A DNA stretch of 38,459 bases from Mycobacterium sp. IS-1496. GTDB taxonomy: Bacteria > Actinomycetota > Actinomycetes > Mycobacteriales > Mycobacteriaceae. Positions 14,813 to 24,025 of this stretch are shown in pieces; positions within the stretch are counted from its first letter, which is position 1; each line of letters begins with the position of its first letter. The notes under the pieces were generated by a model. It did no database searches. It was not told the DNA's origin and saw only the letters and a program-made list of their open reading frames with translations. The DNA is taken from NCBI RefSeq assembly GCF_001499995.1, contig NZ_LQIU01000037.1:1-38459 (forward strand), in the 5' to 3' direction. A program made the translations under genes and the position numbers.

Positions 14813-16242
14813 GAGGCACCCATCAGCGCTTCGAGAGTGGCGCGGGCGCCCTTGCGGTGCAGCGACTGCAACGCCGCGACGTACTCGTCGACGAAGCGCT
14901 TGTCGTCGACGAGATCGCCGAAGACGGGACGGTTCTCGATGAACGCCGTCGGGTTGTCGCGTTGGGCGCGCGCCAGGGGGACGAGTTCGTCGGCGAGCTG
15001 GTCCTGCACGTCGATCGGCTCGCCCTGCTCGTCGACGCCCTCGGCGTAACGGGCCCAGCTCGCGACCACCGCGGCCGACAACCGGATCGGCGCGCCGGTC
15101 CGCAGGTTCTCCCGGACCACCGGCAACAGCCACTTCGGGATGCGGTCCGAGGAGCCGTAACACAGGCGGGTGATGGTGTCGCGCACACCGGGATTGGCGA
15201 AACGCTCGATGAGCGTGCGCTTGTAGTCGGGCAGGTCGATACCGGGGACCGGCTGCAGCGTCGGCGTCGCCTCCGAATCCATGTACCGGCGCAGGAGTTC
15301 GGCGAACAACGGGTCGCCCGCGGCGTCGTGGACGAGCCGGTAGCCGGCCAGATAGCCGAAGTAGCACAGTGCCTGGTGGCTGGCGTTGAGCAGCCGCAGC
15401 TTCATCAGTTCGTAGGGGGTGACGTCGTCGACCAGGAGCACACCGACGTCCTCGAACGGCGGCCGTCCGTCGGCGAAGGTGTCCTCGAGCACCCACGAGG
15501 TGAAGGGTTCGGCGACCACCGGCCACGCGTCGTCGACACCGAATTCCTCTCGGACGGTGGCGATCACGTCCGGTGTGGTCACCGGTGTGATCCGGTCGAC
15601 CATCGAGTTCGGGAAGCGGGTGCCTACGCCGATCCATTCGGACAGTCCCGGGTGGGTGCGGTCGGCGTAGGACATGAACGCCGCGCGGGCGACGTCGCCG
15701 TTGCCCTCGATGTTGTCGCACGACACGATCGTCGGCGAGCCGATACCGCGGTCGCGCCGGCGGGCGAGCGCATCGGTCACCAGACCGAAGACGTTGACGG
15801 AATCGGCATCCACTTTGTCGACCTCGTAGCCGCCCTCGGTGATGGTCAGTGAGATGATGCGGGTGCTGGGCGCGGCCAGCAGTTCGACGACGGCCTCCGG
15901 ATCGTCCGGTGCGAAGCGGTAGTCCACGATCGACCCGATGACCCGGGCGTCGCGGGTGCCGTCGGGGTTCTCCAGCAGCAGCGTGTAGAGCCCGTCCTGG
16001 GTGCCCAGCGCCTCGGCCATCTTGCGGTCACCGGGCAGCACCCCGACACCGCAGATCCCCCATTCGGAGGCGAGTCCCTTCTCGAGGAGCGCGTCGACGT
16101 ACATGGCCTGGTGTGCGCGGTGGAATCCGCCGACGCCGAAGTGCACGATGCCGACGGTGACCTCGTCACGCGCGTATGTCGGCTTCGCGATGGGGATGTC
16201 GGGCAGGGTCGACCTGTCGAGCTTCACGACACCGTCACCCAT
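14809..16242 (-). CDS. Mannitol 2-dehydrogenase family protein
   Basis: The 477-residue polyol-specific long-chain dehydrogenase has an N-terminal NAD-binding domain with VGIVHFGVGGFHRAHQ near residue 30. The catalytic KLRLLNASH gives Lys281, Asn286 and His289, the triad spacing of Pseudomonas mannitol 2-dehydrogenase. It should oxidise D-mannitol to D-fructose with NAD+; arabinitol or sorbitol are alternatives. It is the first gene of the leftward operon with the PfkB kinase and possibly ku. It is divergent from the regulator, with operators in between. A GTG 18 bp downstream is another possible start. Confidence 0.92.
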   Translation of the reverse strand: MGDGVVKLDRSTLPDIPIAKPTYARDEVTVGIVHFGVGGFHRAHQAMYVDALLEKGLASEWGICGVGVLPGDRKMAEALGTQDGLYTLLLENPDGTRDARVIGSIVDYRFAPDDPEAVVELLAAPSTRIISLTITEGGYEVDKVDADSVNVFGLVTDALARRRDRGIGSPTIVSCDNIEGNGDVARAAFMSYADRTHPGLSEWIGVGTRFPNSMVDRITPVTTPDVIATVREEFGVDDAWPVVAEPFTSWVLEDTFADGRPPFEDVGVLLVDDVTPYELMKLRLLNASHQALCYFGYLAGYRLVHDAAGDPLFAELLRRYMDSEATPTLQPVPGIDLPDYKRTLIERFANPGVRDTITRLCYGSSDRIPKWLLPVVRENLRTGAPIRLSAAVVASWARYAEGVDEQGEPIDVQDQLADELVPLARAQRDNPTAFIENRPVFGDLVDDKRFVDEYVAALQSLHRKGARATLEALMGAS

Positions 16243-16270
16243 CGTTCCGAACGTACCGGCCGGGAAAGTG

Positions 16271-16300
16271 TTGTCTGGGTCACATTCACCATGTTAGCGT
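16271..16300 (+). promoter_or_regulatory. Candidate promoter of the polyol regulator/transporter operon
   Basis: TTGTCT (16271-16276) and TAGCGT (16295-16300) are separated by 18 bp and read toward the SorC regulator. The start point predicted just downstream falls on the operator repeats, a layout that fits repression. Promoter prediction in GC-rich mycobacteria is weak, so confidence is modest. Confidence 0.45.
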
Positions 16301-16302
16301 GA

Positions 16303-16338
16303 TGAGCATCTACTCGCACGCGTGAGCATCTGCTCACG
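16303..16338. promoter_or_regulatory. Double operator between the divergent polyol operons
   Basis: CGTGAGCATCTGCTCACG (16321-16338) is a perfect palindrome with 8-bp arms. A second, imperfect copy TGAGCATCTACTCG lies at 16303-16316. The repeats start 20 bp apart, about two helical turns, so two regulator dimers or a tetramer could bind one DNA face. The location suits the adjacent SorC-type regulator controlling both directions. Confidence 0.7.
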
Positions 16339-16363
16339 CTGGACACGGAGAGGTAGGCACCGC

Positions 16364-17383
16364 GTGGCGCTCTCGACGTCGGCTCCCGCTGCGAACGGGC
16401 GAGCGCCCCAGCGCTCCCCGGAAGACCTGCGGTTGGCGTTGCGCGCGGCCACGCTGTACTACCTCGACGGCCTGACCCAGGCTGAGATCGCCGCCCGCCT
16501 GGGCGTCTCCCGTCCCACCGCCGGCCGACTCGTCGCCCGCGCCAAGGCCCGCGGCCTCGTGCGCATCGACATCGTGGTGCCCGAGGACCTGCAGGAGGAC
16601 CTGCACGCCGACGAGGAACGTGAACTCGAGACGCGGTTCGGCCTCACCGAGGTGGTGATCGCCGGTCACGGAGTCGACGTCGGCGCGCCCGGACGGCCCG
16701 CCGCGTTCGCCAGCGTCGGGCGTGCGGCCGCCGCGCTCCTGATGCGCCGGCTGGAAGCCGACGACGTGCTGGGCTTCACCTGGGGGCCGGAGCAGGTGGC
16801 GGTGGCGACCGCGCTGACGCCGGGCGTGGCGAGCTGCCGCGCAGTGGTCCAACTCGACGGCGCCATGTCCAGCGCCACCTACCAGACCGGAGTCGAACTC
16901 ATCCTCGGCCGGTGCGCGGACATGCTGCGCGCCGACACCATCCGCCTCCCCGCCCCGCTGTATGCCGATCCGTCCACCGTCGCCTCCATGCGCAGCGATT
17001 CGGTGATCTCCCGCACGCTGGAGGCCGGCAGGCGCGCCGACGTGATGATGTTCGGGGTCGGCGCGGTCTCGACGTCCACCACCCTCTTCGAGGGCAGCTA
17101 CCTCGACACCCGGATGCTCGACGAGCAGATCGCCGCGGGTGCCGTCGGCGAGATCGGCGGCCGGTTCTTCGACGAGCACGGCGTGCCCGTCGACACCGAA
17201 CTGCAGCAGCGCGCGGTGTCCGTCCCTCTCGAAGACGTCCGGGCCTGCGAGAAGACGATCCTGATCGCCAGCGGTGCCGAGAAACACCGGGCCACCCTCG
17301 CCGCGCTCCGCGGTTGCCTGGCCCGGCTGTTGGTCTGCGACATCGACTGTGCACGTTGGCTTCTCGACCACGGAAAGGGGTGA
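16364..17383 (+). CDS. SorC/DeoR-type sugar-responsive transcriptional regulator
   Basis: The 339-residue regulator has an N-terminal HTH (LTQAEIAARLGVSRPTAGRL, about residues 37-56) and a SorC-type sugar-binding domain (about 80-335). The sugar domain has FTWGPEQVAVATAL and the effector-site segment MMFGVGAVSTSTTLFEGSY. Such proteins sense phosphorylated sugars; here fructose-6-phosphate or a polyol phosphate is plausible. The GTG at 16364 follows GGAGAGG (16347-16353) at 10 nt. The upstream frame to 16322 contains part of the operator and is not used. It leads the transport operon, whose next gene starts 2 bp later. Confidence 0.9.
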   Translation: MALSTSAPAANGRAPQRSPEDLRLALRAATLYYLDGLTQAEIAARLGVSRPTAGRLVARAKARGLVRIDIVVPEDLQEDLHADEERELETRFGLTEVVIAGHGVDVGAPGRPAAFASVGRAAAALLMRRLEADDVLGFTWGPEQVAVATALTPGVASCRAVVQLDGAMSSATYQTGVELILGRCADMLRADTIRLPAPLYADPSTVASMRSDSVISRTLEAGRRADVMMFGVGAVSTSTTLFEGSYLDTRMLDEQIAAGAVGEIGGRFFDEHGVPVDTELQQRAVSVPLEDVRACEKTILIASGAEKHRATLAALRGCLARLLVCDIDCARWLLDHGKG

Positions 17384-17385
17384 CG

Positions 17386-18738
17386 GTGAAAGCGCGAACA
17401 TTGGTGCGCCGGCTGGCGGGAGGTCTGGCCGCCGCCGGGCTGGTTCTCACGTCCGGGTGTGCCGGCGCCGGAACCCTCGGCGCCACCGACCAGACGGTGA
17501 CCATCGCGATGGTCTCCAACTCCCAGATGACCGACGCCCGCGAGCTGTCCTCGAAGTTCGAGGAGGCCAATCCGGACATCAAACTGCGGTTCGTCACACT
17601 CTCGGAGAACCAGGCCCGCGCCAAGATCACCGCCTCCACGGCGATGGGCGGCGGCGAATTCGACGTGGTGATGATCAGCAACTACGAGACGCCCCAGTGG
17701 GCCGAGAACGGCTGGCTGGTCAACCTCTCCGAATACGCCCGCAAGACACCGGGTTACGACGAGAACGACTTCTTCCCATCGCTGCGGGAATCGCTGTCCT
17801 ACGACGGCGACATGTACGCGGTGCCGTTCTACGGTGAATCGTCGTTCCTGATGTACCGCAAGGACCTGCTCGAACAGGCCGGTATCACGATGCCCCGCAC
17901 GCCGACCTGGCAGCAGGTCGCCGACGCGGCAGCCAAGTTGGACAGCCCCGACATGGTGGGCATCTGCCTGCGCGGCAAGCCCGGCTGGGGCGAGGTGCTG
18001 GCGCCGCTGGACACGGTCATCAACACCTTCGGCGGCCGGTGGTTCGACGAGAACTGGAACGCCCAGCTGACCAGCCCCGAGGTCAAGCGCGCCGTCCAGT
18101 TCTACGTCGACACGGTCACCAAGTACGGCGAACCCGGCGCCGCGGCAAGCGGATTCAGCGAATGCGCGACGCAGTTCGGGCAGGGCCGCACCGCCATGTG
18201 GTACGACGCGACGTCCGCGGTGTCGGTGCTCGAGGATCCGGCGTCGTCCACCGTCGTCGGCAAGGTGGGATACGCCATGGCCCCCATGGCGGAGAAGCCC
18301 GACTCCGGGTGGCTCTACACGTGGGCGCTCGGCATCCCGAAGAGCAGTGACAACGCCGACTCCGCCTGGAAGTTCATCTCGTGGATGACCGATAAGAACT
18401 ACATCAGGCTGGTGGGTGAGGAACTGGGCTGGGCGAGGGTGCCCCCGGGCAGCCGGCTCTCCACCTACGAGATTCCCGAATACAAGGAAGCCTCGCAGGC
18501 GTTCGGACAGGCGACGCTCGATTCGATCGAGGGCGCGGATCCGCTCAAGCCGACCGTGCAGCCGGTGCCCTACACCGGAATCCAGTTCCTGGCCATTCCC
18601 GAGTTCCAAGATCTCGGCACCCGGGTCAGCCAGCAGCTCAGCGCAGCGATCGCCGGACAGAAGACGGTCGACGAGGCGCTCGAGCAGTCACAGCGGTACG
18701 CCGAGGTCGTCGGCCGGAGTTATCAGGAGAACTCATGA
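17386..18738 (+). CDS. ABC transporter sugar-binding lipoprotein (polyol uptake)
   Basis: The 450-residue family-1 extracellular solute-binding protein has a lipoprotein signal: Arg-rich start, hydrophobic stretch, then lipobox LTSGC with Cys at about residue 25. The mature part shows the MalE-type fold, with QTVTIAMVSNSQMTDARELS, VPFYGESSFLMYRKDLLEQAGI and GFSECATQFGQGRTAMWYDA. It should deliver mannitol or a related polyol to the two permeases. The GTG start follows GAAAGGGG; the longer open frame runs through the regulator and is rejected. Its stop overlaps the next ATG by 4 bp. Confidence 0.92.
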   Translation: MKARTLVRRLAGGLAAAGLVLTSGCAGAGTLGATDQTVTIAMVSNSQMTDARELSSKFEEANPDIKLRFVTLSENQARAKITASTAMGGGEFDVVMISNYETPQWAENGWLVNLSEYARKTPGYDENDFFPSLRESLSYDGDMYAVPFYGESSFLMYRKDLLEQAGITMPRTPTWQQVADAAAKLDSPDMVGICLRGKPGWGEVLAPLDTVINTFGGRWFDENWNAQLTSPEVKRAVQFYVDTVTKYGEPGAAASGFSECATQFGQGRTAMWYDATSAVSVLEDPASSTVVGKVGYAMAPMAEKPDSGWLYTWALGIPKSSDNADSAWKFISWMTDKNYIRLVGEELGWARVPPGSRLSTYEIPEYKEASQAFGQATLDSIEGADPLKPTVQPVPYTGIQFLAIPEFQDLGTRVSQQLSAAIAGQKTVDEALEQSQRYAEVVGRSYQENS

Positions 18739-19688
18739 CCACAGTGGCCACCGAAGCCCGGGAGACCGAATCCGAACACGTCGCCCGGATCAAACAGGGG
18801 CAGGACCGAGGCGTGTCCCGCGCCGAGGGGTGGCGGCGGCGCGGCCCGTTGCTGCCCGCCCTGATCTTCATGATCCTGGTGACGCAGATCCCGTTCCTGT
18901 TCACGCTGTACTACTCGACGCTGTCGTGGAATCTGGTGCGGCCCGGTTCCAGTGAGTTCGTCGGACTGCAGAACTACCTCGACGTCGTCGCCGACGGGAC
19001 GTTCTGGCAGGTGGGGCTGAACACCGTCGTCATCATCGTCGCGACGGTGCTGATCTCGGTGGTGCTCGGGCTGCTGCTCGCCCTGCTGCTCGACCGCGCC
19101 TTCCTCGGCCGCGGTGTGGTGCGCACCCTGCTCATCACACCGTTCCTGGTGACTCCCGTTGCCGGAGCGCTGATGTGGAAGACCGCCATGCTCGACCCCG
19201 TGTTCGGCATCGTGAACTGGCTGCTGCCCGGTGAGGGAATCGACTTCGTCAGCCGATTCCCGCTGTCCTCGGTGATCCTCGCCCTGGTGTGGCAGTGGAC
19301 GCCGTTCATGATGCTGCTGATCCTCGCCGGCCTCCAGTCGATGCCTCGCGACATCCTGGAGGCCGGTCGAGTCGACGGCGCGGGAGCGTTCCAACTCTTC
19401 CGCGAGTTGACGCTCCCGCACCTTCGGCGATTCATCGAACTGGGCACGGTGCTCGGGGCGATCTATCTGGTCAACACCTTCGACCAGATCTACATGATGA
19501 CCCAGGGCGGGCCGGGTACCGCGAGCGCGAACCTGCCGTTCTACATCTACCAACGCGCGTTCCTGGGCTTCGACATCGGACAGGCCGCCGCGATGGGTGT
19601 CGTGGTCGTGATCTTCACGATGATCATCGCCAGCTTCGCGCTGCGCCTGATCTTCAAATCGTTCACCGGCAAGGAAGAGGCGGCCTGA
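18735..19688 (+). CDS. ABC sugar transporter permease 1 (MalF/SmoF type)
   Basis: The 317-residue permease has about six transmembrane helices, the first near residue 40 (LLPALIFMILVTQIPFLFTL). The EAA coupling loop is EAGRVDGAGAFQLFRELTLP near residue 210, which contacts the ATPase. It overlaps the binding-protein stop (ATGA) and is followed after 1 bp by permease 2. Its place next to mannitol dehydrogenase points to a mannitol/sorbitol-type (Smo) importer. Confidence 0.92.
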   Translation: MTTVATEARETESEHVARIKQGQDRGVSRAEGWRRRGPLLPALIFMILVTQIPFLFTLYYSTLSWNLVRPGSSEFVGLQNYLDVVADGTFWQVGLNTVVIIVATVLISVVLGLLLALLLDRAFLGRGVVRTLLITPFLVTPVAGALMWKTAMLDPVFGIVNWLLPGEGIDFVSRFPLSSVILALVWQWTPFMMLLILAGLQSMPRDILEAGRVDGAGAFQLFRELTLPHLRRFIELGTVLGAIYLVNTFDQIYMMTQGGPGTASANLPFYIYQRAFLGFDIGQAAAMGVVVVIFTMIIASFALRLIFKSFTGKEEAA

Positions 19689-19689
19689 C

Positions 19690-20532
19690 ATGACCACCAC
19701 CACCGCTCCCGCCGCGACGGCCAAGCGCCGCAAGTTCGACCCCTGGGGTGTGGTCGCCTGGCTCGTCGGGCTCGGCTTCTTCTTCCCGGTCTTTTGGATG
19801 GTGCTGACGGCGTTCAAACAAGAGGTCGACGCGTACACCACCACACCGAAATTCGTCTTCAGCCCGACCCTCGACGAGTTCAAGGCCGTGTTCGACCAGG
19901 GCGTCGCGACGGGACTGCTGAATTCGTTGTTCGCCACCACGGTGTCGACGATCCTGGTGCTGCTGCTGGGCATCCCGGCCGCGTTCGCGCTGTCGCTGCG
20001 CCCGGTCCGCAAGACCTCCGACGCGCTGTTCTTCTTCATGAGCACCAAGATGCTCCCGGTGGTCGCGGTGATCATCCCGCTGTACGTGATCGTGTCGAAC
20101 ATCGGCCTGCTGGACAACATCTGGGCGCTCATCGTCCTCTACACGGCCATGAACCTGCCGGTGGCGGTGTGGATGATGCGGTCGTTCTTCCTGGAGGTGC
20201 CCGGTGAACTGCTCGAAGCCGCGAGCCTTGACGGGGCGAGCACCTGGCGGTCCGCGCGGGAGGTCATCCTGCCGCTGGTGTCACCCGGTATCGCGGCGAC
20301 CGCGCTGATCTGCGTGATCTTCGCGTGGAACGAGTTCTTCTTCGCGGTCAGCCTCACCGCGGTCCAGGCCCAGACCATGCCGGTCTTCCTGGTCGGCTTC
20401 ATCGCGGGTGAGGGCCTGTACTGGGCCAAGCTGTGCGCGGCGGCGACGCTGGCCGCGCTGCCGGTGGTTCTGGCGGGCTGGGTCGCGCAGAACAAGCTGG
20501 TTCGTGGACTGTCCTTCGGCGCCATCAAATAG
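19690..20532 (+). CDS. ABC sugar transporter permease 2 (MalG/SmoG type)
   Basis: The 280-residue permease has six predicted helices and the EAA loop EAASLDGASTWRSAREVILP near residue 180. It pairs with the permease encoded just upstream to form the membrane channel. The C-terminus ENKLVRGLSFG-like segment (NKLVRGLSFGAIK) is typical of MalG homologues. The ATG lies 1 bp after the previous stop, so the two are translated in near-equal amounts. Confidence 0.92.
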   Translation: MTTTTAPAATAKRRKFDPWGVVAWLVGLGFFFPVFWMVLTAFKQEVDAYTTTPKFVFSPTLDEFKAVFDQGVATGLLNSLFATTVSTILVLLLGIPAAFALSLRPVRKTSDALFFFMSTKMLPVVAVIIPLYVIVSNIGLLDNIWALIVLYTAMNLPVAVWMMRSFFLEVPGELLEAASLDGASTWRSAREVILPLVSPGIAATALICVIFAWNEFFFAVSLTAVQAQTMPVFLVGFIAGEGLYWAKLCAAATLAALPVVLAGWVAQNKLVRGLSFGAIK

Positions 20533-20545
20533 ATAGGAAACGTCA

Positions 20546-21628
20546 ATGGCGACAATCGCTTACAAGAACGCCTCGTGCATCTACGAGGGCTCGGACAAAC
20601 TGGCGGTCGACTCGCTGAACCTGGACATCGCCGACGGCGAGTTCGTGGTGCTGGTCGGGCCGTCGGGCTCCGGGAAGAGCACGGCGCTGCGGATGCTCGC
20701 CGGCCTCGAGGACATCGACGAGGGCGACATCGAGATCGGCGGGCGCAACATGCGCGGCGTGCCGTCCAAGGACCGCGACATCGCGATGGTGTTCCAGAAC
20801 TACGCGCTGTACCCGAACAAAACGGTCGCCGAGAACATGGGTTTCGCGCTCAAGCTGCGCGGGGTGTCGGCCGACGAGCGGCGGCGCAAGGTCGAAGAGG
20901 CCGCCAAGCTGCTCGACCTGACCGACTTCCTGGACCGCAAACCGGCGAAACTCTCCGGTGGGCAGCGGCAGCGCGTCGCGATGGGCCGGGCGATCGTGCG
21001 GGAACCTCAGGTGTTCTGCATGGACGAGCCGCTGAGTAACCTCGACGCGAAACTGCGGGTGCAGACCCGTACGCAGATCGCGGCGTTGCAGCGGCGGCTG
21101 GGCACCACCACCGTGTACGTCACCCACGACCAGGTCGAGGCGATGACGATGGGCGACCGGGTCGCGGTGCTGCGTAACGGGAAGCTGCAGCAGTTCGCGA
21201 CGCCGAGCGAACTCTACGATCAGCCGGCCAACGCGTTCGTTGCCGGTTTCATCGGATCACCCGCGATGAACCTGATGACGCTGCCGATCACCGCCGAAGG
21301 CGTTCGGGTGGGCGAGAACTCGTCACTGGAGCTGGAACGTGCGCAGCTGAGCGCGCTGCACGAGGCGGGTTTGAAAGAGGTCACCGTCGGCGTGCGGCCC
21401 GAGCAGCTGGAGTTGACCGATTCCGGTGGCATGGAGGTCGTCGTCGACCTGGTCGAGGACCTCGGCAGCGAGGCCTACGTGTACGCCCACGCCGGTGAGG
21501 GTGTGAGCCTGGTGGCGCGGTCGCTGACGAAGGCGGCGCCGCGGCTGGCCGACACCGCGCACCTGCGCAAGCAGCCCGACGCCGTCGTGCACCTGTTCCA
21601 TCCGGAGACGGGGGAGCGGGTGGCCTAG
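20546..21628 (+). CDS. ABC sugar transporter ATP-binding protein (UgpC/MsmX type)
   Basis: The 360-residue ATPase has Walker A GPSGSGKST at residues 38-46, the Q-loop in VFQNYALYP, signature LSGGQRQRVAMGRA at about 136 and Walker B VFCMDEPLSNLDAKLR at about 156. A switch His follows in VYVTHDQVEAMTMGDR. The C-terminal 120 residues are a TOBE/OB regulatory domain (TVGVRPEQLEL). It powers the importer formed by the two upstream permeases. RBS AGGAAAC precedes the ATG. LigD starts 41 bp after its stop. Confidence 0.94.
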   Translation: MATIAYKNASCIYEGSDKLAVDSLNLDIADGEFVVLVGPSGSGKSTALRMLAGLEDIDEGDIEIGGRNMRGVPSKDRDIAMVFQNYALYPNKTVAENMGFALKLRGVSADERRRKVEEAAKLLDLTDFLDRKPAKLSGGQRQRVAMGRAIVREPQVFCMDEPLSNLDAKLRVQTRTQIAALQRRLGTTTVYVTHDQVEAMTMGDRVAVLRNGKLQQFATPSELYDQPANAFVAGFIGSPAMNLMTLPITAEGVRVGENSSLELERAQLSALHEAGLKEVTVGVRPEQLELTDSGGMEVVVDLVEDLGSEAYVYAHAGEGVSLVARSLTKAAPRLADTAHLRKQPDAVVHLFHPETGERVA

Positions 21629-21669
21629 CGGGTGGGGCGTCGTTCCCGCCGAACGGGTAATACCGTGGC

Positions 21670-23946
21670 GTGGTGGATTCCTTCGGTCGGGTGCGCCTGA
21701 CCAACCCGGACAAGGTGCTGTACCCCGCCACGGGGACGACCAAGGCGGAGGTCTTCGAGTACTACGTGGACGTCGCCGACGCGATGGTGCCGCACATCGC
21801 CGGCCGGGCGGTGACCCGCAAGCGCTGGCCCAACGGTGTCGGCGAGCTCGAGTTCTTCGAGAAGCAACTGGCCAGCTCCGCACCCGACTGGCTCACCCGC
21901 GGCACGATCGTCCACAAGTCCGGCACCACCACCTACCCTCTGATCGACACCCGCGAAGGCCTGGCGTGGATCGCGCAGCAGGCGTCACTGGAGGTGCACG
22001 TTCCGCAGTGGCGGTTCGTCGGCGAACGCGACCACCTCACGCCCGGCCCCGCCACCCGCATCGTGTTCGACCTCGACCCCGGCGAGGGCGTCACGTTCCG
22101 CCAGCTGTGCGAGGTCGCCCACGAGGTCCGCGACCTGATCACCGGCATCGGGCTGACCGCCTATCCGCTGACCAGTGGCAGCAAGGGCCTGCACCTCTAC
22201 GTCCCGCTCGACGAGCCGATCAGCAGCCAGGGCGCCTCGGTGCTGGCCAAGCGGATCGCCCAACAGCTCGAGAAGACCATGCCCAAGCAGGTCACCGCGA
22301 CGATGACCAAGAGCCTGCGCACCGGCAAGGTGTTCCTCGACTGGAGCCAGAACAACGGCAACAAGACCACGATCGCGCCGTACTCGATGCGCGGCCGCGA
22401 GGAGCCGACGGTCGCGGCGCCACGGACGTGGGAGGAGATCGAGGACCCCGACCTGCGCCACCTGCGTTTCGACGAGGTGCTCGAGCGCATCGAGCGGTTC
22501 GGCGATCTGCTCGCCGACCTCGACGAGAAGGTGCCCGTCGAGGACCGGCTGACCAAGTACCGCAGTATGCGCGACCCGTCGAAGACCCCCGAGCCGGTAC
22601 CGCCACAACCGCCGACCGTCGGCAACAACGACCGCTTCGTCATCCAGGAGCACCACGCCAGGCGGTTGCACTACGACCTGCGCCTGGAACGCGACGGTGT
22701 GCTGGTCAGCTGGGCGGTACCGAAGAACCTGCCCGAGAGTCCGTCGGAGAACCGCCTCGCCGTGCACACCGAGGACCATCCGCTCGAGTACCTCACCTTC
22801 CACGGCACCATCCCGAAGGGCGAGTACGGCGGTGGCGACATGATCGTCTGGGACACCGGCACCTACGACACCGAGAAGTTCAACGACCATGCCCCCGACG
22901 GACCGGCCAAGGGCGGCGAGGTGATCATCACCCTGCACGGCGAGAAGATCGACGGTCGGTACGCGCTCATCCAGACCGAGGGCAAGAACTGGCTCGCGCA
23001 CCGGATGAAGGACCAGGCCAATCCGACCTTCGACGACTTCGCGCCGATGCTCGCCACCCATGGCTCGGTCGATAGGTACACCGCCAGACAGTGGGCGTTC
23101 GAAGGCAAGTGGGACGGCTACCGGCTACTCGTCGACGCCGACCACGGCAAGCTGTGCCTCAAATCCCGCAGCGGACGCGACGTCACCGGCGAGTACCCCC
23201 AATTACGCGCGCTCGCAGCCGATCTCGCCGATCACCACGTCGTGCTCGACGGGGAGGTGGTCGCGCTCGACGACAACGGCGTGCCCAGTTTCGGCGAGAT
23301 GCAGAACCGGGCCCGCTCCACCCGCGTCGAGTTCTGGGCGTTCGACATCCTGCGCCTCGACGGACGATGGCTGCTGAAGGCGAAGTACCGGGACCGCCGA
23401 AAGCTGTTGGAGACGCTCGCCGGCGGCGGTGGCCTGATCGTGCAGCCCCTGCTCGACGGCGACGGCCGGGACGCGCTCGAGCATGCGCGGATGCGCAAGT
23501 GGGAAGGTGTGGTCGCGAAGAAGTGGGACTCCACCTATCAGCCGGGGCGGCGTTCGTCGGCGTGGATCAAGGACAAGCTGTGGAACACCCAGGAGGTGGT
23601 GATCGGCGGCTGGCGTGAAGGCAACGGCGGCCGGAGCAGCGGTATCGGCGCATTGGTGCTCGGGATCCCCGGCCCGGACGGGCTGCGGTTCGTCGGGCGC
23701 GTCGGCACCGGGTTCACCGAGAAGGAGCTCGGCAAGCTCAAGAAGACGCTGGCGCCCCTGCACACGAAGGAATCGCCTTTCGCGACAAGGCTTCCCACCC
23801 AGGATGCCAAAGGCGTCACCTTCGTCCGGCCGGAACTCGTCGGCGAGGTGCGCTACAGCGAACGCACCGGCGACGGTCGGCTGCGGCAGCCGTCATGGCG
23901 GGGGCTGCGCCCGGACAAGTCGCCCGACGAGGTGGTGTGGGAGTAG
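21670..23946 (+). CDS. ligD: Multifunctional NHEJ DNA ligase LigD
   Basis: The 758-residue protein has the mycobacterial domain order. The polymerase/primase domain (about 1-290) has metal-binding DLD at 134-136. The 3'-phosphoesterase domain (about 320-450) has RFVIQEHHARRLHYDLRLE and PKGEYGGGD. The ATP-dependent ligase domain (about 455-758) has nucleophile Lys480 in EGKWDGYR. It processes, fills and seals double-strand breaks with Ku. M. tuberculosis LigD has 759 residues and nucleophile Lys481. The start is GTG followed by a second GTG; either could be used. It is separated from ku by about 7.9 kb of polyol genes. Confidence 0.97.
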   Translation: MVDSFGRVRLTNPDKVLYPATGTTKAEVFEYYVDVADAMVPHIAGRAVTRKRWPNGVGELEFFEKQLASSAPDWLTRGTIVHKSGTTTYPLIDTREGLAWIAQQASLEVHVPQWRFVGERDHLTPGPATRIVFDLDPGEGVTFRQLCEVAHEVRDLITGIGLTAYPLTSGSKGLHLYVPLDEPISSQGASVLAKRIAQQLEKTMPKQVTATMTKSLRTGKVFLDWSQNNGNKTTIAPYSMRGREEPTVAAPRTWEEIEDPDLRHLRFDEVLERIERFGDLLADLDEKVPVEDRLTKYRSMRDPSKTPEPVPPQPPTVGNNDRFVIQEHHARRLHYDLRLERDGVLVSWAVPKNLPESPSENRLAVHTEDHPLEYLTFHGTIPKGEYGGGDMIVWDTGTYDTEKFNDHAPDGPAKGGEVIITLHGEKIDGRYALIQTEGKNWLAHRMKDQANPTFDDFAPMLATHGSVDRYTARQWAFEGKWDGYRLLVDADHGKLCLKSRSGRDVTGEYPQLRALAADLADHHVVLDGEVVALDDNGVPSFGEMQNRARSTRVEFWAFDILRLDGRWLLKAKYRDRRKLLETLAGGGGLIVQPLLDGDGRDALEHARMRKWEGVVAKKWDSTYQPGRRSSAWIKDKLWNTQEVVIGGWREGNGGRSSGIGALVLGIPGPDGLRFVGRVGTGFTEKELGKLKKTLAPLHTKESPFATRLPTQDAKGVTFVRPELVGEVRYSERTGDGRLRQPSWRGLRPDKSPDEVVWE

Positions 23947-24006
23947 GTGCTGTCGAACGCGAATGACGGCGCGGATCACCGTGCCGCCGCGCGGATTTGT
24001 CGGTGG

Positions 24007-24022
24007 TCGAATGTATGTTCGA
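24007..24022. promoter_or_regulatory. LexA-type SOS box in front of the DUF222/HNH gene
   Basis: TCGAATGTATGTTCGA matches the mycobacterial SOS box TCGAAC-N4-GTTCGA with one mismatch. A possible -10 element TATGTT (24014-24019) lies within it, 7 bp before the ATG at 24026, so transcription may begin at that ATG. LexA bound here would block the promoter. Confidence 0.65.
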
Positions 24023-24025
24023 AGT

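Noticed and set aside
13841..15721. A 626-residue frame that could be read as one fused protein
   Set aside because: Only the last 323 residues match a PfkB kinase. The rest is out of frame with mannitol dehydrogenase, and the kinase has its own ATG overlapping the dehydrogenase stop.
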